Shown: positions 1-6,776, counted from the first letter of the stretch. The stretch is DNA of 6,776 bases from an uncultured Rhodospirillales bacterium (GCA_937873165.1 CALMVH010000128.1:1-6776); one strand, 5' to 3'. A program made the numbers and translations. Notes: generated by a model from the letters alone, not told the origin.

Positions 1-1075
1 CGTTGGGTACGGTGATATCCGCTTCACTGGTGGCCGACTCAAGCCGCACGTCGTTCCACAGCGCCAGCACGAACGTGCCGTCTGTTTTCTGGAACAGTTC
101 GCTGTTGCCGGTCGATGGCAGGTTGGTCACGCTGTAGGCGAGGGTCTGGGGTGTCGATGGGCCCGTCGCTCCAGTTGTGGAATTGAGGATCGACATCAGA
201 TTGTGCAGGGCGATGGCAGCCGGCTTTGGCGTGAAATCTGCGTTGAAGACGCCGAAATGATATTCGGAGTTCAGGTTGCTCGGGTCGGCTTCCTGATCGA
301 CAAGTTCATAGAGGTCCACCTCGGTCGCGCCGCTCTGCCATTCGTCGAACAAATCGTCAAGGTCATACTTTGCCTGCACGGTGTCGTCGACGCCGGCGGA
401 GTTTGTATCCATGGTCTCGTAGCCGGTCTCGGTCACTACCAAGGGCGCGCTGGGAGTGATGCCCTTTGCCAATCCTTCCACGGTCTGGATCCAGGAGTTA
501 TCTCCGGGATTATTGTGAGTCCCGAAATAGACGTGCGCGTTGGCGTAGGTGGCATCGGACCCGATGCCGGATACGTTGGCGAACGTGCCCAGTTGACCGA
601 AGCTCGACTGGATCAGGGGTATGCCGGCAAGGTTTGCATACTGCGCCCGCGCGGCTTCGAGCGCCTGTTGTTCGGCCTCGGTTGCGGCAAGGCCGGTCAG
701 GTTGTCATAGGTTTGCGGCCAGTTGTCGCTCTCGTTCGGGCCCTCAAGATCTGCAATGATCGAGGCGTTGCTTTGCAGCCATTCAAGTTGCTGCGTGAAC
801 CCTGCGCTGCCCGGGGATATGAAAAAATCGAACTTGATGCCGAGCGCGGCATTCAGTTCGGTGAACTTCTGGGGATCGGCGGGATTGTCGATGGAGTCAC
901 GTACGGTGGTGACGCCTATATACGACAGCGCATTCTCAACTTCCGCGAAGTTATTGTAGCTTGTCCAGTTGAAATCGACATGAGTATTTATGCCGATGCC
1001 ATCCACAAAGGTCGTTGCGCTTTTTGCCTGTACCGTTACGAGCGCAGGAGTATTCGATCCGCTTGTCATGGACAT
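1..1075 (-). CDS. Glycoside hydrolase, clan GH-A-like TIM barrel, putative type I-secreted enzyme (3' end outside window)
   Basis: The frame is open from an ATG at 1075 to the window edge, giving 358 residues with no stop. It reads as a (beta/alpha)8 glycosidase. EGPNE (residues 111-115) matches the clan GH-A strand-4 motif, with E115 as likely acid/base. VVTETGY (213-219) matches strand 7, with E216 as likely nucleophile, about 100 residues later as expected. AHVYF (180-184) and DLYELVD (254-260) fit strands 6 and 8, and a stretch near 274-290 (FGVFNADFTPKP) resembles the end of such barrels. From about 310 a new beta-rich segment begins, probably an accessory domain. The N-terminus is polar, with no Sec signal peptide. 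This fits export by the neighbouring type I system through a C-terminal signal not visible here. The family (GH39-like, GH5-like or other) and substrate cannot be fixed; a polysaccharide is likely. A second in-frame ATG at 1069 is an equally possible start, as only a weak GGGG lies upstream. No stop bounds the frame immediately upstream. Confidence 0.82.
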   Translation of the reverse strand, partial: MSMTSGSNTPALVTVQAKSATTFVDGIGINTHVDFNWTSYNNFAEVENALSYIGVTTVRDSIDNPADPQKFTELNAALGIKFDFFISPGSAGFTQQLEWLQSNASIIADLEGPNESDNWPQTYDNLTGLAATEAEQQALEAARAQYANLAGIPLIQSSFGQLGTFANVSGIGSDATYANAHVYFGTHNNPGDNSWIQTVEGLAKGITPSAPLVVTETGYETMDTNSAGVDDTVQAKYDLDDLFDEWQSGATEVDLYELVDQEADPSNLNSEYHFGVFNADFTPKPAAIALHNLMSILNSTTGATGPSTPQTLAYSVTNLPSTGNSELFQKTDGTFVLALWNDVRLESATSEADITVPN

Positions 1076-1212
1076 GCATCCCCGATCCCGCTGCGCCGTT
1101 ATTCTTCGGCGTCGTGGGTGATTGTCTGAGTTCTTCCGATAGGCAGATACTACGGGGGTGCGAACTAAATTACAGTTAAGCCCGAGAAACCAATAAGTAA
1201 TCGAATAGTTAA

Positions 1213-1227
1213 TGCAAACCGGTTGCA
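1213..1227. promoter_or_regulatory. Operator-like palindrome, LacI/GalR-style
   Basis: The 15 bases TGCAAACCGGTTGCA contain a perfect 8-bp palindrome AACCGGTT (1217-1224), with TGCA at both ends. The shape, a central CG flanked by AA and TT arms, is that of LacI/GalR-family operators. One extra A in the left arm breaks full symmetry. It overlaps the predicted transcription start of the hydrolase promoter, a classic repressor position. No regulator gene is in the window, so the binding protein is unknown. Confidence 0.3.
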
Positions 1228-1232
1228 AATAT

Positions 1233-1261
1233 ATAAAATACTATATAGTTTTATTTGACAA
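1233..1261 (-). promoter_or_regulatory. Candidate sigma70-type promoter for the hydrolase gene
   Basis: On the minus strand TTGTCA (1261-1256) matches the -35 consensus at 5 of 6 positions. After 17 bases comes TTTTAT (1238-1233), matching the -10 at 4 of 6. Several overlapping T/A-rich alternatives to the -10 exist. Transcription would start near 1226 and give a leader of about 150 bases. A second possible -10, TGTAAT (1174-1169), lies closer to the gene but lacks a good -35. The call rests on motif match and position only. Confidence 0.4.
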
Positions 1262-1581
1262 TTATTCGGCTCTCTAGCGATAACGTTTTGGAAAGTTGCT
1301 GTTCACCAAGTGGTAATGAATTTTTGAAAGACGGGAAACGCAGGGGCGCTGCCGCTCTTTGCGCCGAATAAGAACTATGCTCGTGCGGCGATGCACAACT
1401 CTGACAGGTTTTCCCCATCGTTCATATGCGATCGGCACCGGCGCTATGGTCGTAAGGTGGTTAGCAGTTGTTGCGCAAGATCATCCTGGGAGGAGGAGGC
1501 AATCCTTACCGCCGCCCACAAGATCAAGCCAGCGGTTCGGCCCGGACAAAATAAACCTGCTGAAACGATTGAGCGAACTGC

Positions 1582-3006
1582 CTAGGGCTTGTCGGGCTCG
1601 ATGCTTTCTCCGCCCCAGCTGTCGTGAACCTGCCTGTAGTTCGCCGTGGGATCGTAGCTGTCGATCGGCAGATTCAGACTTTGCGCGGTCAGACGGCCGA
1701 CGGCGGCAAGCAAGCCCAGCTTGGCAACGCGAAGGTCGTGCTCGGTCTGCACCAGCGATACCTGGCTGGATAGCAGGACCTGAACCGTGCTCAGCAAATC
1801 CAGCGTTGTCTTGGTTCCAACGCGTTCTTCCTGTTGCGCGCCGGTATAGGCCTGCTGCGCGGCTTGCACCGCCTCGCGCTGGAACGCGACGGCCTGTGTA
1901 GTGGCGTCCAGCGTCTGCCATGCTTGGATAGCCTGCTGGTGAGCCTGCCTGCGGGCGCTTTCGATCTCGATCAATCGCTGGCTGGCGGTCTGCTTGGCCT
2001 GCCGTACCTGCGACGAGGTCAGCCCGCCGGTATAAAGCGGGATGTTCAGCTGCGCCTCGATTGTACCATTCGCGACCGGCGGCGATCCGGTATAGCCCTC
2101 GCGGTTGCGTCCAGCCTGTCCGATCAGGTCCAGTTCCGGATTACCCTGGCCGTGGGCGAGATCGACGGAGTCGCGGGCGGCAGCCTCGGTATATTTCGCC
2201 GACAAAACCTGCGGGTTGGCAAGCTCGGCATCGTCGATCGACTCATCGAGCGAGGCCGGTATGGGGTAGGGCAGGGGCGGCTGTTCCAGCTTGCCCGGCA
2301 TTGTGCCGACATACCGCAGGTAGGCGGCGCGGCTGGCCGCCAGCTGGCTTTGCGCCAGAACACGGGTCGAGATACTGCCGCCGCGCTGCGCCTGTGCTTG
2401 CGCGACATCGGTGCGCGTGATTTCCCCGACATGCAGCCGGTTCTGGAACGCGTCGGCGATGTGCTTCAGGATTTGGTCGTTCGCGACTTCCAGGTCGACC
2501 GTGGTCTGGTCGCGCACCACGTCCAGGTAGGCGGTTCCGGCATCGGTGAAGACAGTTTCCTCCTCCGTGGCGAGCTGCGCCTGTCCCGCCAGAACCGTGT
2601 TTTCGGCGCGGCTGGTATCGGCAACCGTGCGCCCGCCGCGATACAGCGGCTGCGTGATCTGCAGGCCGTAGCTGTAAGGCCGCAGGTTCTGGTGGCCGGG
2701 CGGAATCAGCGCTTGCGGTGTGTTTTGCCCGGTGCTGCCGGTAGTGGGCGCATCGACCGCCCCGACCGCGGACGGATGGGTGTACACCGACTCGTTGCTG
2801 GCTGTACCCGTCGCACTGATGGTGGGCCGCCAGTTGGCAAGCGCCTGCGGCACCTGCTCGTCTATCGCGCGCTGCGCCGCTCGCGCCGCGTTCAGCTCGG
2901 GATTGCTGGCATAGGTTTCGGTCAGCGCCTGCTCGAACGTCTGTGCGTGACCGATGAGAGGCGTCGAAGCCAGCACGGCTGCCAGCATCAGGAGGGCTCG
3001 GTTCAT
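1582..3006 (-). CDS. TolC-family outer membrane channel of a type I secretion system
   Basis: This 474-residue protein should form the trimeric outer-membrane and periplasmic exit duct of the type I exporter, docking to the HlyD-type adaptor encoded upstream. Residues 1-21 form a Sec signal peptide (hydrophobic LLMLAAVLA core, likely cut GHA|Q after A21). The mature start TFEQALTETYASNPELNAAR is typical of type I secretion TolC proteins. The internal duplication of the family is visible: LQITQPLYRGGRT (115-127) mirrors LNIPLYTGGLT (320-330), and LHVGEITRTDVAQAQA (191-206) mirrors EERVGTKTTLDLLSTVQ (393-409). Length is normal for the family. The start is fixed by an in-frame TAA 12 bases upstream, so no longer form exists. 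The ribosome binding site is weak. It begins 62 bases after the kinase gene on the same strand, suggesting one transcript. The last 15 residues are polar and look disordered. Confidence 0.93.
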   Translation of the reverse strand: MNRALLMLAAVLASTPLIGHAQTFEQALTETYASNPELNAARAAQRAIDEQVPQALANWRPTISATGTASNESVYTHPSAVGAVDAPTTGSTGQNTPQALIPPGHQNLRPYSYGLQITQPLYRGGRTVADTSRAENTVLAGQAQLATEEETVFTDAGTAYLDVVRDQTTVDLEVANDQILKHIADAFQNRLHVGEITRTDVAQAQAQRGGSISTRVLAQSQLAASRAAYLRYVGTMPGKLEQPPLPYPIPASLDESIDDAELANPQVLSAKYTEAAARDSVDLAHGQGNPELDLIGQAGRNREGYTGSPPVANGTIEAQLNIPLYTGGLTSSQVRQAKQTASQRLIEIESARRQAHQQAIQAWQTLDATTQAVAFQREAVQAAQQAYTGAQQEERVGTKTTLDLLSTVQVLLSSQVSLVQTEHDLRVAKLGLLAAVGRLTAQSLNLPIDSYDPTANYRQVHDSWGGESIEPDKP

Positions 3007-3068
3007 GGAAGGCTTTTACGAGCAACCGGCCGCGGATGCAAAAAGTTAGTGCTCCGGAAATACCTATA

Positions 3069-5747
3069 CTAACGAGTCATCGACTCATCGTACTTGCGCA
3101 ACAATGTGGCCGTTTCACGAAAGCGCATCTGTAGAAGCTGGACCAGCACCTTTGCCTTCCCGAACTCGCCATCCAGGGCAGACCGCTCCAGGTCGCGCGC
3201 GATGCGGTTGACTTCGATGGCGCCAAGGTTGGCTGCGACGCCGCTGATGGCGTGCGCTTTCTGCTTCAGCCTTTCGCCGTCGCCGTCCGTGATGTTGTTG
3301 CCCAGCGACTTGATGTCGTTAGGGGTAGCTGTCAGGAACATCGTGATGATCTGGTGAGTATTGTCCCGGCCTGCGGCTGCTTCCAGCTCGCGCAAAACCT
3401 CCATGTTCAACAGGTCGAGATCGCGTTCCAGGCTTTCCAGCGACAAGGGCGTAGACTTCATCGACCACTTGACGATGGCGTTCTCCACGTCCTTGCGGCT
3501 GATCGGCTTCGAAAGGTGATCCTGCATGCCGGCCGCGATCACCTCTTCCTTGACGTTCTCCATCACATGCGCGGTCAGCGCGACGATGGGCACCTGCGAG
3601 CGCGGCCCCGGCGCTTTGCGGATTTCCTTCGCCGCCTCCATGCCGCTGAGCTCGGGCATCTGGATGTCCATCAAGACCAGGTCGAAGTCGCGATCGAGCG
3701 CGAACTGAACTGCCTCGCGGCCATCGACCGCCAGGGTCACGTTATGCCCCGCGTTCTTCAGCATGCTGGTAATCACCAGCTGATTGATCTCGTTGTCCTC
3801 GGCGACCAGGATGCGATAGCGCGAACCGGAATAGGTCTCCAGCGGCACGGTGCGCGCCGGCGCATGACGGCCGGTAGCCCCTTGTGCCACCAAAGGTCGT
3901 CCGGCCTCGGCACGCAGGGAAAAGGCCTGCTCGCCCAGGGTGTCGCAGATACCCGCAATCAGGGTCGACCGGTTGATGGGCTTTGCCAGGAACTTGTTGA
4001 AGCCCACGTGGCGCGCCTCGTCGCTTGGGTTGGGCAACCCGGCCGATGTCGCGAGGATCAGCTTGACGTGTTGCAGGTCGGGTGCCGCGCGTATCTGGCG
4101 CGCAAGGTACACGCCGCTGACATCCGGCATGTTCTGGTCGAGGATCACGATGTCGAACGGCTGGCCACGGGCGATGGCGCCGCGCATCTGCACGAACAAA
4201 TCGTCGGGGCTGGACAGGGTGTGCGGTTCCATGCCGGCGCTTTCCAATTGCCCGGCGATCGCGCGTAGGTTCAGCTGCGTGTCGTCCAGTACAAGCACTC
4301 TCAGGCCCTTCAGGACTTCGGGCTTGGCGCTGCGCAGCTTCGCGACCGGTTCGGCTTCGGACAAGGGGATCGTGAACCAGAACTGGCTGCCCTGGCCCAA
4401 CTGGCTGGTCACCCCGATTTCACCCCCCATCAGGCCGACCAGCCGCTTCGAAATGGCTAGGCCAAGGCCCGTGCCGCCATACCGCCTCGTCACCGAGCTG
4501 TCGGCCTGCACGAAGTTCTGGAAAAGCTTGGCGCAGGTTTCTGGCGTCATGCCAGCGCCTGTATCGGTAACGCTGAAACGCACGACACGGCTGCCGTTTT
4601 TCGGCATGTCGAGGCCATCCGCAACCGTAACCTCGATCCCGACCTGCCCGGCGGAGGTGAACTTCAGCGCATTGCCAATCAGGTTGGACAGGATCTGCCT
4701 CAGCCTCAAGGGATCGCCTAGGGCCCATTCAGGAACGTCGGGGGCGATGACCGAAGCAATCTCCAAGAGTTTTTCCTGGGCCTGCACGCCGAACGAATCA
4801 ACCGTTCCTTCGACCACATCACGCAAGTCGAAGGGAGTGGTTTCCACCTCGACCTTTTCGGCATCAAGCTTTGAAATATCCAGGATGTCGTTGACGACCT
4901 TCAGCAGGAGATCGGCCGAGGTCTGGACTCCGCGCGCGTACTGCTCCTGCTCGGCGTCGAGACCGGTATCGAGCAACAGCCCGTTCATGCCGATAATGCC
5001 GTTCATCGGCGTCCGGATCTCGTGGCTCATGGTCGCAAGGAAGTTTGATTTCGCACGGTTGGCGCTTTCCGCCTCGTTCTTCAGGCGCTCCAGTTCGCTG
5101 GCGGTGTTCGCACGTTGGCCCATGTCACGGCGCAGGGCGAACACGAAGATCAGCGCCCCTGCGATCGAGATGACGCACCCGCCGAATATAACGTTTCGCG
5201 CTTGCTTCGCGGACGCGCGCGCTTCCTGCTGGCGTTGCGCCAGCAAGGACCGTTCCGTGCCCTGCATGTCGCCAACCGCCGACCGGATGTCCTGCATAAG
5301 GGTGTGACCGAGGTTGGTCTTGACGAGGCCGATCGCGAGGTCGGTCTGTCCCGACTTCGCATAGGTGATCGTTTGCGCCAGTTCCGTCAGCTTCTGATCG
5401 ATCAGATCCTGCAAGTGGACCAGTGTGGCCGATTCTCCGTCGCCGGGCAGCAACGTCTTCAACGCGCTGGTGGCGGCGTCGATGTCCGTGCGGGCCGAGT
5501 TATAATGCCCAAGGTAGTCTTCATTCCGCGTCAGCAGATAGCCGCGTTGACCGGTTTCCGCATTCAGCACGCCTTGCATTTCCAGCTGCAGATTGTCGAT
5601 GATGGCGTGCGTGCGTTCCAGCGATGACTCGGCTGTTTCAGTCGCCCGCGTCGAATAAAGGGCCAAGGCCACGAGCATGCCGACCAGCAGCAGCACGGGA
5701 AGCAACGCCACGTAGGGGCTGGAAATCTTTCGCACGAACTGGCCCAA
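3069..5747 (-). CDS. Hybrid sensor histidine kinase, CHASE3-HisKA-HATPase-REC-REC-HPt
   Basis: An inner-membrane sensor kinase of 892 residues carrying a full internal phosphorelay. TM1 spans about 12-32. A periplasmic CHASE3-type helical domain follows (about 36-180, with ETGQRGYLLT at 64-73), then TM2 (about 186-205). HisKA has SHEIRTP with phospho-acceptor H242. The ATPase domain shows the N box (N359), G1 DTGAGM (395-400), F box near NFVQAD and G2 GGTGLGL (424-430). REC1 (about 482-600) keeps D488/D489, acceptor D537, T567 and K589. REC2 (about 644-760) keeps E650/D651, D694, T725 and K747. A C-terminal HPt domain has KAHAISGVAANLGA with H832. All key residues are present, so an active relay H to D to H is expected, ending on a separate response regulator not seen here. 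The start is TTG, supported by AAGGAG seven bases upstream and an in-frame stop just before. The ligand is unknown. Its place between adaptor and channel genes links it to secretion. Confidence 0.95.
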   Translation of the reverse strand: MGQFVRKISSPYVALLPVLLLVGMLVALALYSTRATETAESSLERTHAIIDNLQLEMQGVLNAETGQRGYLLTRNEDYLGHYNSARTDIDAATSALKTLLPGDGESATLVHLQDLIDQKLTELAQTITYAKSGQTDLAIGLVKTNLGHTLMQDIRSAVGDMQGTERSLLAQRQQEARASAKQARNVIFGGCVISIAGALIFVFALRRDMGQRANTASELERLKNEAESANRAKSNFLATMSHEIRTPMNGIIGMNGLLLDTGLDAEQEQYARGVQTSADLLLKVVNDILDISKLDAEKVEVETTPFDLRDVVEGTVDSFGVQAQEKLLEIASVIAPDVPEWALGDPLRLRQILSNLIGNALKFTSAGQVGIEVTVADGLDMPKNGSRVVRFSVTDTGAGMTPETCAKLFQNFVQADSSVTRRYGGTGLGLAISKRLVGLMGGEIGVTSQLGQGSQFWFTIPLSEAEPVAKLRSAKPEVLKGLRVLVLDDTQLNLRAIAGQLESAGMEPHTLSSPDDLFVQMRGAIARGQPFDIVILDQNMPDVSGVYLARQIRAAPDLQHVKLILATSAGLPNPSDEARHVGFNKFLAKPINRSTLIAGICDTLGEQAFSLRAEAGRPLVAQGATGRHAPARTVPLETYSGSRYRILVAEDNEINQLVITSMLKNAGHNVTLAVDGREAVQFALDRDFDLVLMDIQMPELSGMEAAKEIRKAPGPRSQVPIVALTAHVMENVKEEVIAAGMQDHLSKPISRKDVENAIVKWSMKSTPLSLESLERDLDLLNMEVLRELEAAAGRDNTHQIITMFLTATPNDIKSLGNNITDGDGERLKQKAHAISGVAANLGAIEVNRIARDLERSALDGEFGKAKVLVQLLQMRFRETATLLRKYDESMTR

Positions 5748-5754
5748 CGGTTGA

Positions 5755-5760
5755 CTCCTT
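5755..5760 (-). promoter_or_regulatory. Shine-Dalgarno site deciding the TTG start of the kinase
   Basis: AAGGAG on the minus strand lies seven bases before TTG at 5747. An in-frame TAA sits a few codons upstream (5763-5765), so no earlier start is possible. The first in-frame ATG is far inside the membrane segment (M24), and using it would remove part of TM1. The TTG is therefore the best start. Confidence 0.8.
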
Positions 5761-5811
5761 GGTTATCGATCTCTGCGGTGTTCTAAACCAGTACCACACT
5801 GACTGGAAGGA

Positions 5812-6776
5812 TTAGCGCTCGGTCAATCCTTCGTGCCGGTACCGTTTCAAGGGTGACAGCAGATAATCGATCACCCGGCGGCGGCCGGTCCGGATTTCGA
5901 CGGTAACCGCCATGCCGGGACCCAAAGTCTCCGACCCTGTCTCGGTGTCGATGCTGGTCCGGTCCAGGGATACGCGCACGACGTAACCCGCCTGCTTCGA
6001 CTGGCGCGCTTCGTCGGGGTTATCGAAACTGTCGCGGGGATTGCCGCCATTGGCACCCTGCGACTGCCGGTCGTCCACGGGAGCTGAATCGCGGCTGAGG
6101 TCGATGACCTTGCCGTGCAGCAGGCCGTAGCGCGTAAAGGTAAAGGCCTCAACCTTGACCTCGGCGTTCTGGCCCGCGTGCACGAAACCCACGTCGCGGT
6201 TCGGCAGGCTGGCTTCGATCTCCAGCTTCGCATCGTCCGGCACGACCGTCAGCAACTGCTGGGCGGGAGTTACCACGCCGCCGACCGTATGGATTGCCAG
6301 CTGCTGCACGGTGCCATCGACGGGTGCGCGCAATGTTTGCAGCATGGTGCGCTGGCGGGCCTTGTCGAGGTCCTGCGACAGGGAGCCGATCTTCGCTTCG
6401 TCTTCCGACAGCTTGTCGAGGTTGGTGTGCAGGAATTCGGCGGCGGCCTGATCCTGCTGCTGCTTCAGCGAGGCGATGGAGGCCGTCGACTCATCCACCC
6501 TGTGCCGTGCGACGTCGATATCGTGCGCCTGGTCGGTATACGCTTGTTCGGCTTCCAGATAGGTCAGCTTCGATCCGTACTCGTTGTCCGACAGATATTT
6601 GCGGATGCTCATGCGCTTTTGCAGCGTCGGCAGGGCGGCCTGACCTTTGTCGATCGTGGCGCGCGCGCCATCGGCTTCCGCCTGCTTTTCCTCGATCTGC
6701 CGGTTCAGCCCGTCGAGCTTCGCTGCCTGTTCGGCCCGCTGCGCGGTCAGCAGGCTGCGCGCGGTGGCGACATCCA
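5812..6776 (-). CDS. HlyD-family type I secretion membrane fusion (adaptor) protein, C-terminal part (5' end outside window)
   Basis: The frame is open from the window edge (first full codon at 6774) to TAA at 5812, giving 320 residues. The ATG at 6612 is internal: the 54 codons upstream continue the same coiled coil, so it is not the real start. The protein links the inner-membrane ABC exporter to the TolC channel across the periplasm. Fragment residues 1 to about 145 are a charged alpha-helical hairpin. LRAPVDGTVQQLAIHTVGG (148-166) is the second lipoyl half-motif. Beta-barrel strands follow, and LGPGMAVTVEIRTG (284-297) plus the VIDYLLSPL region fit the HlyD C-terminal signature. The N-terminal membrane helix and first lipoyl half, probably 100-150 residues, are missing because of the window edge. 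A polar stretch at about 227-261, rich in D, S, Q, N and G, interrupts the beta barrel and looks like a loop insertion. The ABC ATPase gene is expected just upstream. Confidence 0.92.
   Translation of the reverse strand, partial: DVATARSLLTAQRAEQAAKLDGLNRQIEEKQAEADGARATIDKGQAALPTLQKRMSIRKYLSDNEYGSKLTYLEAEQAYTDQAHDIDVARHRVDESTASIASLKQQQDQAAAEFLHTNLDKLSEDEAKIGSLSQDLDKARQRTMLQTLRAPVDGTVQQLAIHTVGGVVTPAQQLLTVVPDDAKLEIEASLPNRDVGFVHAGQNAEVKVEAFTFTRYGLLHGKVIDLSRDSAPVDDRQSQGANGGNPRDSFDNPDEARQSKQAGYVVRVSLDRTSIDTETGSETLGPGMAVTVEIRTGRRRVIDYLLSPLKRYRHEGLTER

Larger units (their letters stand above)
1076..1581. other. Gene-free spacer with AT-rich block, between tolC-like and hydrolase genes
   Basis: These 506 bases separate the end of the TolC-like gene from the hydrolase start. 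The part from about 1160 to 1330 is very AT-rich (runs such as ATATATAAAATACTATATAG) and contrasts sharply with the GC-rich surroundings. It holds the candidate promoter and operator-like site described separately. The part from about 1331 to 1581 returns to normal composition. I find no convincing gene there: minus-strand ATG frames are very short, and the only contained plus-strand frame (1391-1585, 64 codons) has no good ribosome binding site. No clear terminator (GC stem followed by T run) is visible after the TolC-like gene. Confidence 0.7.

Noticed and set aside
203..1129. Long plus-strand frame of 308 codons
   Set aside because: It lies opposite the hydrolase frame, whose translation shows clear catalytic motifs. 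The plus-strand protein has no recognisable domain.
1345..1365. Inverted repeat GGCGC/GCGCC with an 11-base loop, as a possible terminator
   Set aside because: The stem is only 5 bp, the loop is large, and no T run follows directly on either strand.
1834..3072. Plus-strand frame of 412 codons, with shorter ones nearby
   Set aside because: It is antisense to the TolC-like gene, which has a signal peptide and the family's internal repeats. The arginine-, leucine- and glycine-rich translation is typical of a GC-rich shadow frame.
3252..5307. Two long plus-strand frames of 338 and 455 codons
   Set aside because: They are opposite the histidine kinase, where every catalytic motif is present on the minus strand. 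Their translations show no domain.
5788..5806. Inverted repeat CCAGT/ACTGG in the hlyD-kinase gap, as a possible terminator
   Set aside because: The stem is 5 bp with a 9-base loop and only three T residues follow on the minus strand. This is too weak to terminate transcription between the two genes.
1..6776. Search for tRNA or rRNA genes, CRISPR repeats, insertion sequences and phage genes
   Set aside because: No regularly spaced direct repeats, transposase motifs, terminal inverted repeats or tRNA-like cloverleaf were seen on reading the sequence. The window is filled by the four genes and one spacer.

Overview
The window is GC-rich and reads almost entirely from the minus strand. It looks like part of the chromosome of a Gram-negative proteobacterium. 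An outer-membrane TolC-type channel and a HlyD-type periplasmic adaptor prove two membranes. An alphaproteobacterium, for example a sphingomonad or an acetic-acid-bacterium relative, fits the style of the proteins, but this is only an impression and cannot be settled from the sequence.

In the direction of transcription (high to low coordinates) the layout is as follows. (1) The C-terminal 320 residues of a HlyD-family type I secretion adaptor, whose start lies beyond position 6776. (2) A 64-bp gap, then a large membrane-bound hybrid sensor histidine kinase (892 aa, CHASE3-HisKA-HATPase-REC-REC-HPt). It starts at a TTG codon behind a strong AAGGAG ribosome binding site. (3) A 62-bp gap, then a TolC-family outer-membrane channel with a Sec signal peptide. 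(4) A 506-bp gene-free stretch with a strikingly AT-rich block, a candidate promoter and a palindromic operator-like site. (5) The first 358 residues of a clan GH-A-like glycoside hydrolase, which runs off the window at position 1.

The HlyD adaptor and TolC channel are two of the three parts of a type I secretion system. The third part, an ABC exporter ATPase, is not in the window and would be expected just upstream of hlyD. The hydrolase has no visible Sec signal peptide and lies next to the exporter, so it may be the secreted cargo, with a C-terminal secretion signal outside the window. The unusual point is a complete phosphorelay sensor kinase between the adaptor and channel genes, in the same direction and with short gaps. 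This suggests that secretion, or the surface or polysaccharide state it affects, is tied to a sensory input. No response regulator with an output domain is seen, so the target of the relay is unknown.
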